Source: Litoreibacter halocynthiae
Lineage (GTDB): Bacteria; Pseudomonadota; Alphaproteobacteria; Rhodobacterales; Rhodobacteraceae
Direction: 5' to 3'
Length of the DNA stretch: 64,000 nt
Assembly: GCF_004365635.1 (NCBI RefSeq)
Contig: NZ_SOBH01000001.1
Location: forward strand, 1,054,001-1,118,000
The position numbers and the translations under genes are program-made. Positions 10,335-19,532 of this stretch are shown here, in pieces. The notes below the pieces were generated by a model. That model was not told the DNA's origin. It saw only the letters and a list, made by a program, of their open reading frames with translations, and did not search any database. Each line of letters starts with the position of its first letter. Position 1 is the stretch's first letter.

Positions 10335-10945
10335 TCAGGTGATGGCAATTTTAGCGCCTAGAGCGGCAATCAGACCGCCAAAGCTGCGATCCAGTTTCGA
10401 TTTGAAGCGGCTGTAAGCCGTGCGGGCGCGGGGCAGCGAGAAGACGCGCGCCACAATCATATACCACGCGGTTTCGACCCAGAAGATATTGAACAGGACA
10501 AAAAGCTTGTCCGCCAAGGAGGCCTCAACCGGCACCAATCCGACGAAAACGGCACCGAAAAACACGGCTGGCTTGGGATTGGCAAGCATCGCAACAAGAC
10601 CCAGCCAAACCGCCCCGACCACAGACCGTGGCGCGGTGCCTTCAGCAATAACGGGCAAAGGCTCGGAGGCGTGTTGCCACATCTTCCATGCGATATAGAT
10701 CAGGAACAAGCCACCCACGACTTTCAGCGCGGTGAACAGGGCAGGGACGACTTCAAACAGCAAGGACAGGCCAAGCAATGCAGCAGCAGCCCATAGTGTT
10801 GCTGCAAGGCCGAACCCGACAGCCAGCCCCATGGCCGTTCGCAGACCTTCGGACGCGGCAGACCGGACGCTCAACACGAAAGACGGCCCCGGCGAGATCG
10901 CCGCAAGCAAATGAATAAGGGCGACGCTAACGAAGCCCGCTAATG

Positions 10946-10949
<4 letters not shown>
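10335..10949 (-). CDS. LysE/RhtB-family amino acid exporter
   Basis: A 204-residue inner-membrane protein with about six hydrophobic segments. The N-terminal AAISPGPSFVLSVRSA is the typical LysE/RhtB signature, followed by GLRTAMGLAVGFGLAATLW. Members export amino acids or their derivatives; the substrate here is unknown. The ATG overlaps the fabI TGA as ATGA, so translation is probably coupled to fabI. Confidence 0.9.
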
Positions 10950-11749
<800 letters not shown>

Positions 11750-11971
11750 ATTGTCCCCCAGGGCCACTTCTTGTTGTGTTTGGGATGGTTTAGGCGAAAG
11801 CACTGGCTGCATCAAGTCGCGGCAGAGCCTTCAGGCGCAGATATGAAACAGAACAGCGCCATTGCTGGCGCAGGCATAATTTTGCCAATTGGTCAAAAAC
11901 GACGCGGCGTCAGGGTTGAGCCCTTAATTCATTGGCGATAGTGCGGCGGTGAAACACGGTGGGAATATAGA

Positions 11972-12577
11972 GTGACCGACAGAACTGGAATATTCGCGGG
12001 CGAAGATCCTTTTGCGATCGCACGTCATTGGCTCGCTGAGGCCGAGAAGGTCGAGCCCAACGATCCAAACGCGATCGCGCTGGCGACCGTGGACGCAAGC
12101 GGCCTGCCGAACGCACGTATGGTGCTTTTGAAAGACATCGAGAGCGACGCCTTCGTCTTCTATACCAACTACGAAAGTGCAAAAGCGCGCGAGTTGGACA
12201 GCTCCGGCACCGCTGCTTTCGTGATGCATTGGAAATCTTTGCGCCGTCAGGTGCGTGTTCGTGGTATAGTGTCGCGCGAAGACGGTGAACAAGCGGACGC
12301 CTATTACAAGTCGCGGTCGCTCAAAAGCCGGTTGGGGGCTTGGGCATCGAAGCAATCGCAGCCACTTTCGTCGCGCGGCGCCTTGATGGCAAAAGTTGCG
12401 AAAGTGACGGCGGAGAAGGGTTTAAACCCCGACAGGCCACCGTTTTGGGGCGGGTTTCGGATACGACCCGTTGAAATCGAATTATGGGCTGATGGGCCTG
12501 CGCGGCTCCACGACCGATTTCGCTGGGCACGCAATGATCCGGATAGTCCGTGGGAGATATCACGGCTAAGTCCGTAA
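11972..12577 (+). CDS. pdxH: Pyridoxamine/pyridoxine 5'-phosphate oxidase PdxH
   Basis: A 201-residue FMN-dependent oxidase that makes pyridoxal 5'-phosphate, the last step of vitamin B6 synthesis and salvage. Family features are [29 protein letters not shown] (FMN and substrate residues), [30 protein letters not shown] and the C-terminal [26 protein letters not shown]. It starts with GTG at 11972, preceded by GGTGGGA; no good ATG is in frame. It is divergent from fabI. Confidence 0.96.
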   Translation: MTDRTGIFAGEDPFAIARHWLAEAEKVEPNDPNAIALATVDASGLPNARMVLLKDIESDAFVFYTNYESAKARELDSSGTAAFVMHWKSLRRQVRVRGIVSREDGEQADAYYKSRSLKSRLGAWASKQSQPLSSRGALMAKVAKVTAEKGLNPDRPPFWGGFRIRPVEIELWADGPARLHDRFRWARNDPDSPWEISRLSP

Positions 12578-12694
12578 CTACGGCAAAAATATACGTAATT
12601 GACGTACACGTAAGGAGTGAGGGCAGGAAACCCTTACCTATCTTGAAACCTCTCGATGTGAGAACGTGGATCCAACATTAGTTGGGAGTACTCC

Positions 12695-13267
12695 ATGGGT
12701 AATCTTGGAGGCGTCGAAAAATTCGACGCAGTGTGGATGACACAGAATAGTGAAGTTGCTGATACCACGCGATTTGTAGTGGGTCAGGTTAAGTGGTTCG
12801 ACGCGGTAAAAGGCTTTGGCTTTGTTGTCGCCGACGAGGGTGGTCCCGACATTTTGCTCCATGCAAATGTGCTGCGTAACTTTGGGCAAGGCTCCGTCGC
12901 GGATGCCAGCAATGTAGAACTGCGCGTCCAAGAAACTGATCGTGGCCTGCAAGCGGTTGAAGTTCTGTCGCTCACGCCGCCGGAAGCGGATCCGGATGAC
13001 ACGGGCATCGCCAGCGTCATCGCCGACTATGATAACGTAGAAATGATTCCGGCCCGGGTGAAATGGTTTGACAAGGGCAAGGGCTTCGGGTTTGCCAATG
13101 CCTATGGTTCAAGCGAGGATATCTTCCTTCATGTCGAGGTTTTGCGCAGATGCGGCCTTGCCGACCTTCTGGCAGGAGAGGCCGTCTGTGTTCGGGTCGT
13201 TGATGGGGAACGTGGCCAAATGGCTGCGGAAATCCACGCTTGGGACCACGCAATCAACCACAATTAA
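12695..13267 (+). CDS. Cold-shock protein with two cold-shock domains
   Basis: A 190-residue protein holding two cold-shock domains in tandem, at about 28-95 and 117-186. Each has the RNP1 element (VKWFDAVKGFGFV and VKWFDKGKGFGFA) and an RNP2-like element (DILLHANVL and DIFLHVEVL). Single-domain CspA proteins are about 70 residues, so this is a duplicated form, known in alphaproteobacteria, binding single-stranded RNA or DNA. The ATG at 12695 follows GGGAG. The downstream DUF192 gene starts inside its 3' end (65-base overlap). Confidence 0.94.
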   Translation: MGNLGGVEKFDAVWMTQNSEVADTTRFVVGQVKWFDAVKGFGFVVADEGGPDILLHANVLRNFGQGSVADASNVELRVQETDRGLQAVEVLSLTPPEADPDDTGIASVIADYDNVEMIPARVKWFDKGKGFGFANAYGSSEDIFLHVEVLRRCGLADLLAGEAVCVRVVDGERGQMAAEIHAWDHAINHN

Positions 13268-13733
13268 AGCCACCGCACTTGCGATTGTCCTGACCGGTCT
13301 TGCCGGTATTGTTCCCGTTGCGGCCGCATGCTCTGACAACCGCGTCAGTATAAAGGGAGGCTTCGGGGCCATCTCGTTCCGTATCGAGATTGCCGACGAC
13401 GACCGAGAACGGGCCGTCGGTTTGATGAACCGCGAAAAGCTGCCCAAACTCGCCGGAATGCTGTTTGTCTATCAGCGCCCTCAACCTCTGGCATTCTGGA
13501 TGCGAAACACGTTGATTCCTCTTGATATGATTTTCGTCGAGCCGACAGGCCGGATCGCGCATATTCATGCGAACGCCGTCCCGCATGACGAAACGCCAAT
13601 TCAGGGTGGGGATGGTTTGACCCATGTTCTGGAGATCGGCGGTGGTCTGGCTGCTAAATTCGGCATTTCGACAGGCGATATTTTGCAGCATTCGAGCTTT
13701 AATCAAAATGAAGCGCTTTGGCCCTGCGGTTAG
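13203..13733 (+). CDS. DUF192 family secreted protein
   Basis: A 176-residue protein with an N-terminal export signal ([24 protein letters not shown], about 22-45) followed by a DUF192 domain: [61 protein letters not shown] and [21 protein letters not shown]192 proteins are small, exported and of unknown function. The signal peptide could be followed by a cysteine (AAACSD), so a lipoprotein is possible but the lipobox is not classical. The ATG at 13203 lies inside the cold-shock gene in another frame, so the two may be translationally coupled. Confidence 0.87.
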   Translation: MGNVAKWLRKSTLGTTQSTTIKATALAIVLTGLAGIVPVAAACSDNRVSIKGGFGAISFRIEIADDDRERAVGLMNREKLPKLAGMLFVYQRPQPLAFWMRNTLIPLDMIFVEPTGRIAHIHANAVPHDETPIQGGDGLTHVLEIGGGLAAKFGISTGDILQHSSFNQNEALWPCG

Positions 13734-13778
13734 GGCTTTTCAAACCCGAAGAAGGTGTTTAGGAAACCCTCAGATCGT

Positions 13779-13855
<77 letters not shown>

Positions 13856-13912
13856 TCTAAACCTCTGGAACATCAGAGAAAATTAACCCCCTTAGTCATC
13901 CATCAATTCTAG

Positions 13913-13935
13913 AGCCCGTTTCAGGGGGCTTCTTT
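13913..13935 (+). terminator. Probable terminator after tRNA-Pro
   Basis: AGCCC pairs with GGGCT across a short loop (13913-13930) and is followed by TCTTT. It lies 58 bases downstream of the tRNA. The stem is short, so efficiency is uncertain. Confidence 0.55.
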
Positions 13936-14059
13936 AGCGTCATGTTCGGCGATGTCCGTCACGTGGCGCGATCTGGTGCCCCCACGCGTCCAGAGCGATT
14001 CTGTTTTCAAGTGCCGTTTAACCACGATTGGGCGTGACATAATCGCACAAAGCTCCACT

Positions 14060-14107
14060 CAGCTACATATAGACAAAATTTCTTTCACCACCCCCTACAT
14101 GTGGGGC
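14060..14107. promoter_or_regulatory. Pair of NrdR-like boxes, 32 bp apart
   Basis: Core CTACATATAG at 14063-14072 fits the NrdR box core CWAYATATWG exactly. A second copy, CTACATGTGG at 14095-14104, has two mismatches. The cores begin 32 bp apart, close to three helical turns, which is the spacing known for NrdR repressor pairs upstream of ribonucleotide reductase genes. The pair lies about 460-500 bp upstream of the nrdJ ATG, so the promoter would be far upstream, giving a long leader RNA. Match and spacing are seen; NrdR binding is inferred. Confidence 0.72.
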
Positions 14108-14134
14108 TTGTGTATCGAATTGGGCTTTGGGCGC

Positions 14135-14155
14135 TGTGGATAAGCCTGTGGATAG
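14135..14155 (-). promoter_or_regulatory. Two tandem DnaA boxes
   Basis: TGTGGATAA at 14135-14143 is the exact reverse complement of the DnaA consensus TTATCCACA. TGTGGATAG at 14147-14155 differs at one base. Both face the same way and begin 12 bp apart, just downstream of the NrdR-like pair. DnaA control of ribonucleotide reductase genes is known from E. coli nrdAB; here it is inferred by position. Confidence 0.7.
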
Positions 14156-14369
14156 TTCACTCAATACCCTAGCTTAAAGTGATAAGTCGGCCAATTTGAT
14201 TGGTTTTTCTTTTTGGCGCGTCCTGTGCACATTTTCTCGCTCGGTCGGCCAAAAGAATCGCGGCAACCCCGACCTGCTGAAGGTCAACATATTTTTGTCG
14301 CTCAAACTGGTAAAAATTCCGTTGACCCGATGGGGCTCGATACGTCAGGTTGTGCAAGCTGACACCCAA

Positions 14370-14462
14370 GCCACCACATATAGTGGCGGGAAGCAGCAAC
14401 GGGACGGGGCAACACTCCAGACACATTACATCGCAAGATGTCAGCCCATGCTCAAGCATGGG
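14370..14462 (+). ncRNA. Hairpin cluster in the nrdJ leader (candidate structured RNA)
   Basis: Three perfect hairpins lie in about 90 bases: GCCAC/GTGGC around CACATATA (14370-14387); ACATC-GCAA-GATGT with a GNRA tetraloop (14428-14441); and CCCATGC-TCAA-GCATGGG (14445-14462). The first also reads as a third NrdR-like box (core CCACATATAG, 14374-14383). The cluster ends about 100 bases before the nrdJ ATG. A conserved RNA motif upstream of nrdJ genes has been described; I cannot say from memory whether this is it. Confidence 0.5.
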
Positions 14463-14563
14463 ACGAGAGAGTTTGTCTTCGATCCGGCACCACGGCCCGC
14501 ATGAGGCAGGTCACACGGAATTATCACGCGCAATGTTGCGCCTGGGTATCGGGGAACAGACGA

Positions 14564-17500
14564 ATGAAGATCGACCGCAAGCTTACGAAAGCCGGACAAG
14601 ACGCCTACACGGCGCTGGAATTTACCACCACAGCGTCCGAGATTCGCAACCCAGACGGTACGATCGTATTCAAGCTTGATAGCGTCGAAATCCCCGCAGG
14701 ATGGAGCCAGGTCGCCTCCGACGTCATCGCACAGAAATACTTCCGCAAAGCGGGTGTTCCAGCGGCCACCAAGAAGGTCAAAGAAAAGAACGTCCCCGAG
14801 TTCTTGTGGCGCTCCGTCCCGGACGAAGCTGCGCTCAACAAACTTCCGGAAGATCAACGTTTTAGCGGCGAAACCTCATCCAAGCAGGTATTCGACCGCC
14901 TTGCCGGCGCATGGTGCTACTGGGGTTGGAAAGGTGGCTATTTCACCACCGAAGCCGACGCCCAGGCCTATTACGACGAGATGCGCGTGATGCTGGCCAA
15001 ACAGATGGCCGCTCCGAATTCCCCACAATGGTTCAACACCGGCCTGCACTGGGCCTACGGGATCGACGGTCCGGCCCAAGGCCACCACTATGTCGACTTC
15101 CAGACCGGCAAACTGACCAAGTCGAAATCCTCCTATGAACACCCGCAGCCACACGCCTGCTTCATCCAGTCCGTCTCCGACGATCTGGTAAACGACGGTG
15201 GCATCATGGACTTGTGGGTCCGCGAGGCGCGCCTGTTCAAATACGGTTCCGGCACTGGCACAAACTTTTCCTCCCTGCGTGCCGCTGGCGAAAGCCTGTC
15301 AGGCGGGGGGAAATCCTCCGGCCTGATGGGTTTCCTGAAAATCGGGGACCGCGCAGCTGGCGCGATCAAATCCGGCGGCACAACGCGCCGCGCAGCCAAG
15401 ATGGTGATCGTTGATGCGGATCACCCCGATATCGAAGAGTTCATCAACTGGAAGGTTCTTGAAGAGCAGAAAGTGGCGTCCATCGTCGCGGGCTCCAAGA
15501 TGCACGAGCAAAAGCTCAATGTGATCTTCCAAGCGATCAAAGGTTGGGACGGCAAACTTGAAGACGCCGTAGACCCGAAATCTAACGAGCAGCTGAAAGA
15601 CGCGATCCGTGACGCAAAGAAAGTCGCAATCCCAGAGACTTACGTCAAACGCGTTCTGGATTATGCAAAGCAGGGTTACACGTCGATAGAGTTCCCGACC
15701 TACGATACCGATTGGGACTCTGAAGCGTATAATTCCGTCTCCGGCCAGAATTCCAACAACTCCATCCGCGTGACTGACGCCTTCCTGAAGGCCGTCGAGG
15801 CCGATGGTGACTGGGATCTGATCAACCGCAAGGACAACAAGGTCTGCAAAACCATCAAGGCCCGCGACCTGTGGGAGCAAGTGGGCCACGCCGCTTGGGC
15901 CTGTGCCGATCCGGGCATCCAGTATCATGACACCGTTAACGCGTGGCACACATGCCCCGAAGACGGCGAAATCCGCGGCTCCAACCCGTGCTCCGAGTAT
16001 ATGTTCTTGGACGACACGGCCTGTAACCTCGCATCGATGAACCTGCTGACCTACCAAAAGGATCAGAAGTTCGACGCAGAGCTTTATATGCACGCCAGCC
16101 GTCTGTGGACGCTGACGCTGGAAATCTCGGTCACCATGGCGCAATTCCCGTCCAAGGAAATCGCGCAGCGCTCCTACGACTTCCGCACATTGGGTCTGGG
16201 CTACGCCAATATCGGCGGTCTGCTGATGAACATGGGTTACGGCTACGACAGTAAAGAGGGCCGCGCGATGTGCGGTGCCCTGACAGCGCTGATGACCGGT
16301 GTGTCTTACGCAACCTCCGCCGAGATCGCCAAAGAGCTGGGCCCGTTCCCGGGTTATGCGAAAAACTCCGAGCATATGCTCAAAGTGATCCGCAACCACC
16401 GCAACGCGGCCTATGGCAATGATGACGGCTACGAGAAGCTGGACATCAAGCCACTGGCGCTGGACCACGCGAACTGCCCTGACCAAGATCTGGTCAACCT
16501 CGCCATGGCCGCTTGGGACGAAGCGCTGGATCTGGGCGAGAAGCACGGCTACCGCAACGCACAATCCACCGTTATCGCGCCAACCGGCACAATCGGTCTG
16601 GTGATGGATTGCGACACCACGGGTATCGAGCCTGACTTCGCCTTGGTGAAATTCAAGAAGCTGGCCGGCGGCGGGTACTTTAAAATCATCAACCGCGGTG
16701 TGACAGGCGCGCTGGAAAACCTCGGTTATGCCAGCAACCAGATCGAAGAAATCGTATCCTACGCAGTGGGCCACGGCACCATCGGCAACGCGCCGGGGAT
16801 CAACCACACGTCGCTGGTCGGCCACGGTTTCGGCGAGGCCGAGTTGGCCAAGATCGAAGCCGCCCTTCCAAGCGCCTTCGACATCCGCTTCGTGTTCAAC
16901 CAGTGGACCTTGGGCGAGGAGTTCTGCACGCAAACTCTCGGCATTCCAGCCAAAGAGTTGAACAACCCGAGCTTCGACATGCTACGCCACCTAGGCTTTA
17001 GCAAAGAGCAGATCGAGCACGCTAACGACCACGTTTGCGGCACCATGACCTTGGAGGGTGCGCCGCACCTGAAAGAAGAGCACTACAAAGTGTTCGATTG
17101 CGCCAACCCATGCGGCAAGAAGGGCAAACGCTTCCTGTCCGTCGACAGCCACATTTACATGATGGCTGCGGCGCAATCCTTCATCTCGGGTGCGATCTCC
17201 AAGACGATCAACATGCCAAACGACGCCAATATCGAGGACTGCCAAAAAGCCTACGAGCTGTCGTGGTCCTTGGGCATCAAGGCCAACGCGCTCTACCGTG
17301 ACGGCTCCAAACTGTCGCAACCTCTGGCCGCAGCGCTGGTGGAAGACGACGACGAGGCGGCAGAAATCCTTGAGACCGGCTCGAACCACGAAAAGGCCAC
17401 CGTGCTGGCCGAGAAGGTGATCGAAAAGATCATCATCCGTGAGGTTGAAAAAGCCACCGCACGCACCAAGATGCCGGAGCGCCGCAAAGGCTACACCCAA

Positions 17501-18253
17501 AAGGCCGTCGTTGGCGGGCACAAGGTGTATCTGCGCACCGGCGAGTACCAAGACGGGCAGCTGGGTGAAATCTTCATCGACATGCACAAGGAAGGCGCAG
17601 GCTTCCGCGCCATGATGAACAACTTCGCCATCGCGGTGTCCGTTGGTCTTCAATACGGCGTGCCGCTGGAGGAGTTCGTGGACGCCTTCACCTTCACCAA
17701 GTTCGAGCCAGCAGGCATGGTCCAAGGCAATGACAGCATCAAGAACGCAACGTCGATCCTTGACTACATCTTCCGCGAGTTGGCTGTGTCTTACTTGGAC
17801 CGCACCGATCTGGCCCATGTGAAGCCAACGGGTGCGACCTTCGACGATATCGGTCGGGGCGAGGACGAGAACCTGAAGAACATCGACGACCTGTCGGAAA
17901 CTGCGGCCTCCAAATCGCTCGAGGTGCTGAAGCAGATCAGCTCCACCGGCTACCTGCGCAAACGCGTGCCTCAAGAGCTGAAAGTCCTGCAAGGCGGCAT
18001 GGGCATGGGCCACGCAACGATGGGCGCCACGGCGCTCGACAGTGCGGCCGATCCGGTTGCAACCCTGCAAACGCTGGTACCGGAAGTCACGAGCGCAATC
18101 GCCTCGGGGGCCACATCCCTGGACGCACGGACCAAAGCGAAGATGCAAGGCTACGAAGGCGAAGCTTGCGGCGAATGCGGCAACTACACGCTGGTGCGCA
18201 ACGGCACTTGCATGAAGTGCAACACCTGCGGCGGGACATCCGGCTGTAGCTAA
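14564..18253 (+). CDS. nrdJ: Vitamin B12-dependent (class II) ribonucleoside-diphosphate reductase NrdJ
   Basis: A 1229-residue adenosylcobalamin-dependent reductase that makes deoxyribonucleotides without needing oxygen. Landmarks are the N-terminal [19 protein letters not shown] region, the barrel motifs [52 protein letters not shown] (active-site NPCSE), [28 protein letters not shown], and a Cys-rich end [13 protein letters not shown]...[13 protein letters not shown] that resembles a zinc-ribbon and carries the re-reducing cysteines. The start [15 protein letters not shown] at 14564 is family-typical; the frame extends 42 codons further upstream but through leader hairpins. It stands alone, with its own control region and a strong terminator. 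Confidence 0.97.
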   Translation: MKIDRKLTKAGQDAYTALEFTTTASEIRNPDGTIVFKLDSVEIPAGWSQVASDVIAQKYFRKAGVPAATKKVKEKNVPEFLWRSVPDEAALNKLPEDQRFSGETSSKQVFDRLAGAWCYWGWKGGYFTTEADAQAYYDEMRVMLAKQMAAPNSPQWFNTGLHWAYGIDGPAQGHHYVDFQTGKLTKSKSSYEHPQPHACFIQSVSDDLVNDGGIMDLWVREARLFKYGSGTGTNFSSLRAAGESLSGGGKSSGLMGFLKIGDRAAGAIKSGGTTRRAAKMVIVDADHPDIEEFINWKVLEEQKVASIVAGSKMHEQKLNVIFQAIKGWDGKLEDAVDPKSNEQLKDAIRDAKKVAIPETYVKRVLDYAKQGYTSIEFPTYDTDWDSEAYNSVSGQNSNNSIRVTDAFLKAVEADGDWDLINRKDNKVCKTIKARDLWEQVGHAAWACADPGIQYHDTVNAWHTCPEDGEIRGSNPCSEYMFLDDTACNLASMNLLTYQKDQKFDAELYMHASRLWTLTLEISVTMAQFPSKEIAQRSYDFRTLGLGYANIGGLLMNMGYGYDSKEGRAMCGALTALMTGVSYATSAEIAKELGPFPGYAKNSEHMLKVIRNHRNAAYGNDDGYEKLDIKPLALDHANCPDQDLVNLAMAAWDEALDLGEKHGYRNAQSTVIAPTGTIGLVMDCDTTGIEPDFALVKFKKLAGGGYFKIINRGVTGALENLGYASNQIEEIVSYAVGHGTIGNAPGINHTSLVGHGFGEAELAKIEAALPSAFDIRFVFNQWTLGEEFCTQTLGIPAKELNNPSFDMLRHLGFSKEQIEHANDHVCGTMTLEGAPHLKEEHYKVFDCANPCGKKGKRFLSVDSHIYMMAAAQSFISGAISKTINMPNDANIEDCQKAYELSWSLGIKANALYRDGSKLSQPLAAALVEDDDEAAEILETGSNHEKATVLAEKVIEKIIIREVEKATARTKMPERRKGYTQKAVVGGHKVYLRTGEYQDGQLGEIFIDMHKEGAGFRAMMNNFAIAVSVGLQYGVPLEEFVDAFTFTKFEPAGMVQGNDSIKNATSILDYIFRELAVSYLDRTDLAHVKPTGATFDDIGRGEDENLKNIDDLSETAASKSLEVLKQISSTGYLRKRVPQELKVLQGGMGMGHATMGATALDSAADPVATLQTLVPEVTSAIASGATSLDARTKAKMQGYEGEACGECGNYTLVRNGTCMKCNTCGGTSGCS

Positions 18254-18296
18254 ACAAGATACCGGCGCGGCCCCTGCGGGGCAGTGCTCGGGTTCC

Positions 18297-18373
18297 GGGG
18301 CGGGTGCGCTCGCCCCTGACGCAGATCAGGCCGCAGGCAAAAAAACTTGAGCGGTATAATTACGAGCCTGATC
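18297..18373 (+). repeat. Inverted repeats in the nrdJ 3' region
   Basis: GGGGCG/CGCCCC forms a small hairpin (18297-18316). GATCAGGC at 18324-18331 is perfectly repeated in reverse at 18366-18373 (GCCTGATC) across a 34-base AT-richer loop containing TATAAT at 18355-18360. They lie between the nrdJ stop and its terminator. They may be mRNA-protecting structures or mark a small transcript; nothing else supports a gene here. Confidence 0.4.
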
Positions 18374-18383
18374 AGTGAACCTC

Positions 18384-18412
18384 GGCCCCTTCTTCGGAAG
18401 GGGCCTTTTTCT
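18384..18412 (+). terminator. Intrinsic terminator after nrdJ
   Basis: GGCCCCTTC (18384-18392), tetraloop TTCG, GAAGGGGCC (18397-18405), then TTTTTCTT. A 9-bp perfect stem with a UUCG loop and a T run is a textbook rho-independent terminator for the plus strand. Confidence 0.93.
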
Positions 18413-18464
18413 TATTAGATAGTTGTTTGCGCTCGATTGCGGCGCGACTTGTCGGCGCGGTCCG

Positions 18465-19139
18465 CTAGAACCGTTCGTAGTCGAGCAAAATCGTCCCATC
18501 GAGGATTTGTCGGAGATACCCACACCGATCATCGCGTTGTGAGAGATGCGCCCATGACTTTCGGGCGAACAGGGTAGGGGCCATAAAGAGAATTATCGCA
18601 CTTAATTCATCGCGTGTTATCTTCCGGTCCAAGTCAGAATTCTCTACGAATTCGGCTTTTTGCTCGGGAGTCAGCGACATGATTTGCATGGAGTAAGCGA
18701 TATACTCGTCCGCAGCGATACACGATTCAAACGGGCAGGGCGCATCGTCAAAGTTCGAATGCGCGAGTTCATGAACTATAACGCTCTGAAAATAAGGGGT
18801 GATGTCGAGAAACGCAAAGGCATCTTTGGGGCTTCGCCGGGCTTGCATCTTCAGAGGCTCAAGCACCTCAATCCGGTCTTTCCCGCAATGATATAGCGCG
18901 ACGCATCCCGCTTTCAGGTCGTCAACAATGTCTATTCTCACCGGTCGATTAAGCGGTGGCAGGTCACATTGATCAATTAAAGCTTCAGCTTGTTCAACGG
19001 CATTGCAGGTCAGTTCGGCAATGTCGCGTTGGTGGAACGTGACGCTCACGTTGGGATTATCGCAGAGGAGCGTTTCCGACACGGCGAAAGACGCCAGAAA
19101 CGGAACAAGAAGTGCCCAACAATGTAGACCTCGTCGCAT
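18465..19139 (-). CDS. Secreted HExxH-type putative metallopeptidase, function unknown
   Basis: A 224-residue protein with a signal peptide (LHCWALLVPFLASFAVSETL, about 5-24) and many cysteines, as expected for the periplasm. VIVHELAHSNF (HELAH at 123-127) is a zincin HExxH motif, and Glu145 in CIAADEYIAYSMQ lies 18 residues after the motif where a third zinc ligand would sit in gluzincins. The DAPCPFESC segment between them has two cysteines. I do not recognise a named peptidase; it looks like an uncharacterised family seen in Rhodobacteraceae. The start is the ATG at 19139; a TTG one codon upstream is less likely. It faces the nrdJ terminator. Confidence 0.75.
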   Translation of the reverse strand: MRRGLHCWALLVPFLASFAVSETLLCDNPNVSVTFHQRDIAELTCNAVEQAEALIDQCDLPPLNRPVRIDIVDDLKAGCVALYHCGKDRIEVLEPLKMQARRSPKDAFAFLDITPYFQSVIVHELAHSNFDDAPCPFESCIAADEYIAYSMQIMSLTPEQKAEFVENSDLDRKITRDELSAIILFMAPTLFARKSWAHLSQRDDRCGYLRQILDGTILLDYERF

Positions 19140-19325
19140 CAATAACCTCGCGTCTCTTACAGTCCCTTCATCTGTTCAGCCTCACGAACTCCCGTTTGCT
19201 TTTTTGAGCATCCATTGAATTCGAGGCAAGAATGATGGGAGTAGGATACAAGAAAAACAGATCGCCCGCGTTGCCCTACGTCAATTTCAGAGATTTTCAG
19301 AACACACGGGGGGGACGCGTTAGGG

Positions 19326-19532
19326 TTACAGCCGCCCTTGCACACGAAGTCTCTCCGCCAGTCCCGCGGCCCGCGCGTCACCTGCCTCCAGCGCGAAGAC
19401 ATAGGCGTGGGTCAAGTAGAACCCCTGCGCGACGTCTTTCACAGCTTCTTCCGAGGCCCGCGTATAAAGCGTGATCAACGCCTCCACATCACCCGCCGCA
19501 TGGGCGGCGAGCAATTCGGCATCAAGGCTCAC
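19326..19532 (-). CDS. Small helical protein coupled to the Rieske oxygenase gene
   Basis: A 68-residue protein beginning MSLDAELLAAHAAGDVEALITLYTRASEEA and continuing FYLTHAYVFALEAGDARAAGLAERL, which reads as two or three amphipathic helices like a short tetratricopeptide/Sel1-type pair. It starts with GTG at 19532, overlapping the Rieske gene's TGA as GTGA, which argues that it is real and coupled to that gene. No function can be assigned; a partner or stabiliser of the oxygenase is only a guess. The frame is open 22 codons further upstream, but those lie inside the oxygenase gene. Confidence 0.65.
   Translation of the reverse strand: MSLDAELLAAHAAGDVEALITLYTRASEEAVKDVAQGFYLTHAYVFALEAGDARAAGLAERLRVQGRL

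Larger units (their letters stand above)
13936..14563 (+). other. Long gene-free control region upstream of nrdJ
   Basis: About 630 bases with no convincing gene; the short frames at 13952-14143 and on the minus strand at 14169-14459 have no recognisable domains, and I treat them as chance. In order the stretch holds two NrdR-like boxes (14060-14107), two DnaA boxes (14135-14155), about 200 bases in which I see nothing definite, and hairpins from 14370 to 14462. I looked for a cobalamin riboswitch because NrdJ uses B12, and did not find its B12 box. Confidence 0.7.

Noticed and set aside
13952-14143. 63-codon frame in the nrdJ control region
   Set aside because: No ribosome site or domain, and it runs through the NrdR-like and DnaA boxes.
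14135-14155. Replication origin suggested by DnaA boxes
   Set aside because: Only two boxes, no AT-rich unwinding region and no dnaA, dnaN or hemE-type origin neighbours.
14108-14563. Cobalamin riboswitch upstream of the B12-dependent reductase
   Set aside because: The B12 box and the conserved core could not be found; GGCAGGTCACACGG at about 14502 only resembles part of the reversed box.
15299-16933. 544-codon open frame on the minus strand inside nrdJ (also 16991-18148)
   Set aside because: It is exactly antisense to a well-conserved gene, has no recognisable domain, and long antisense frames are expected from GC-rich third-position bias.
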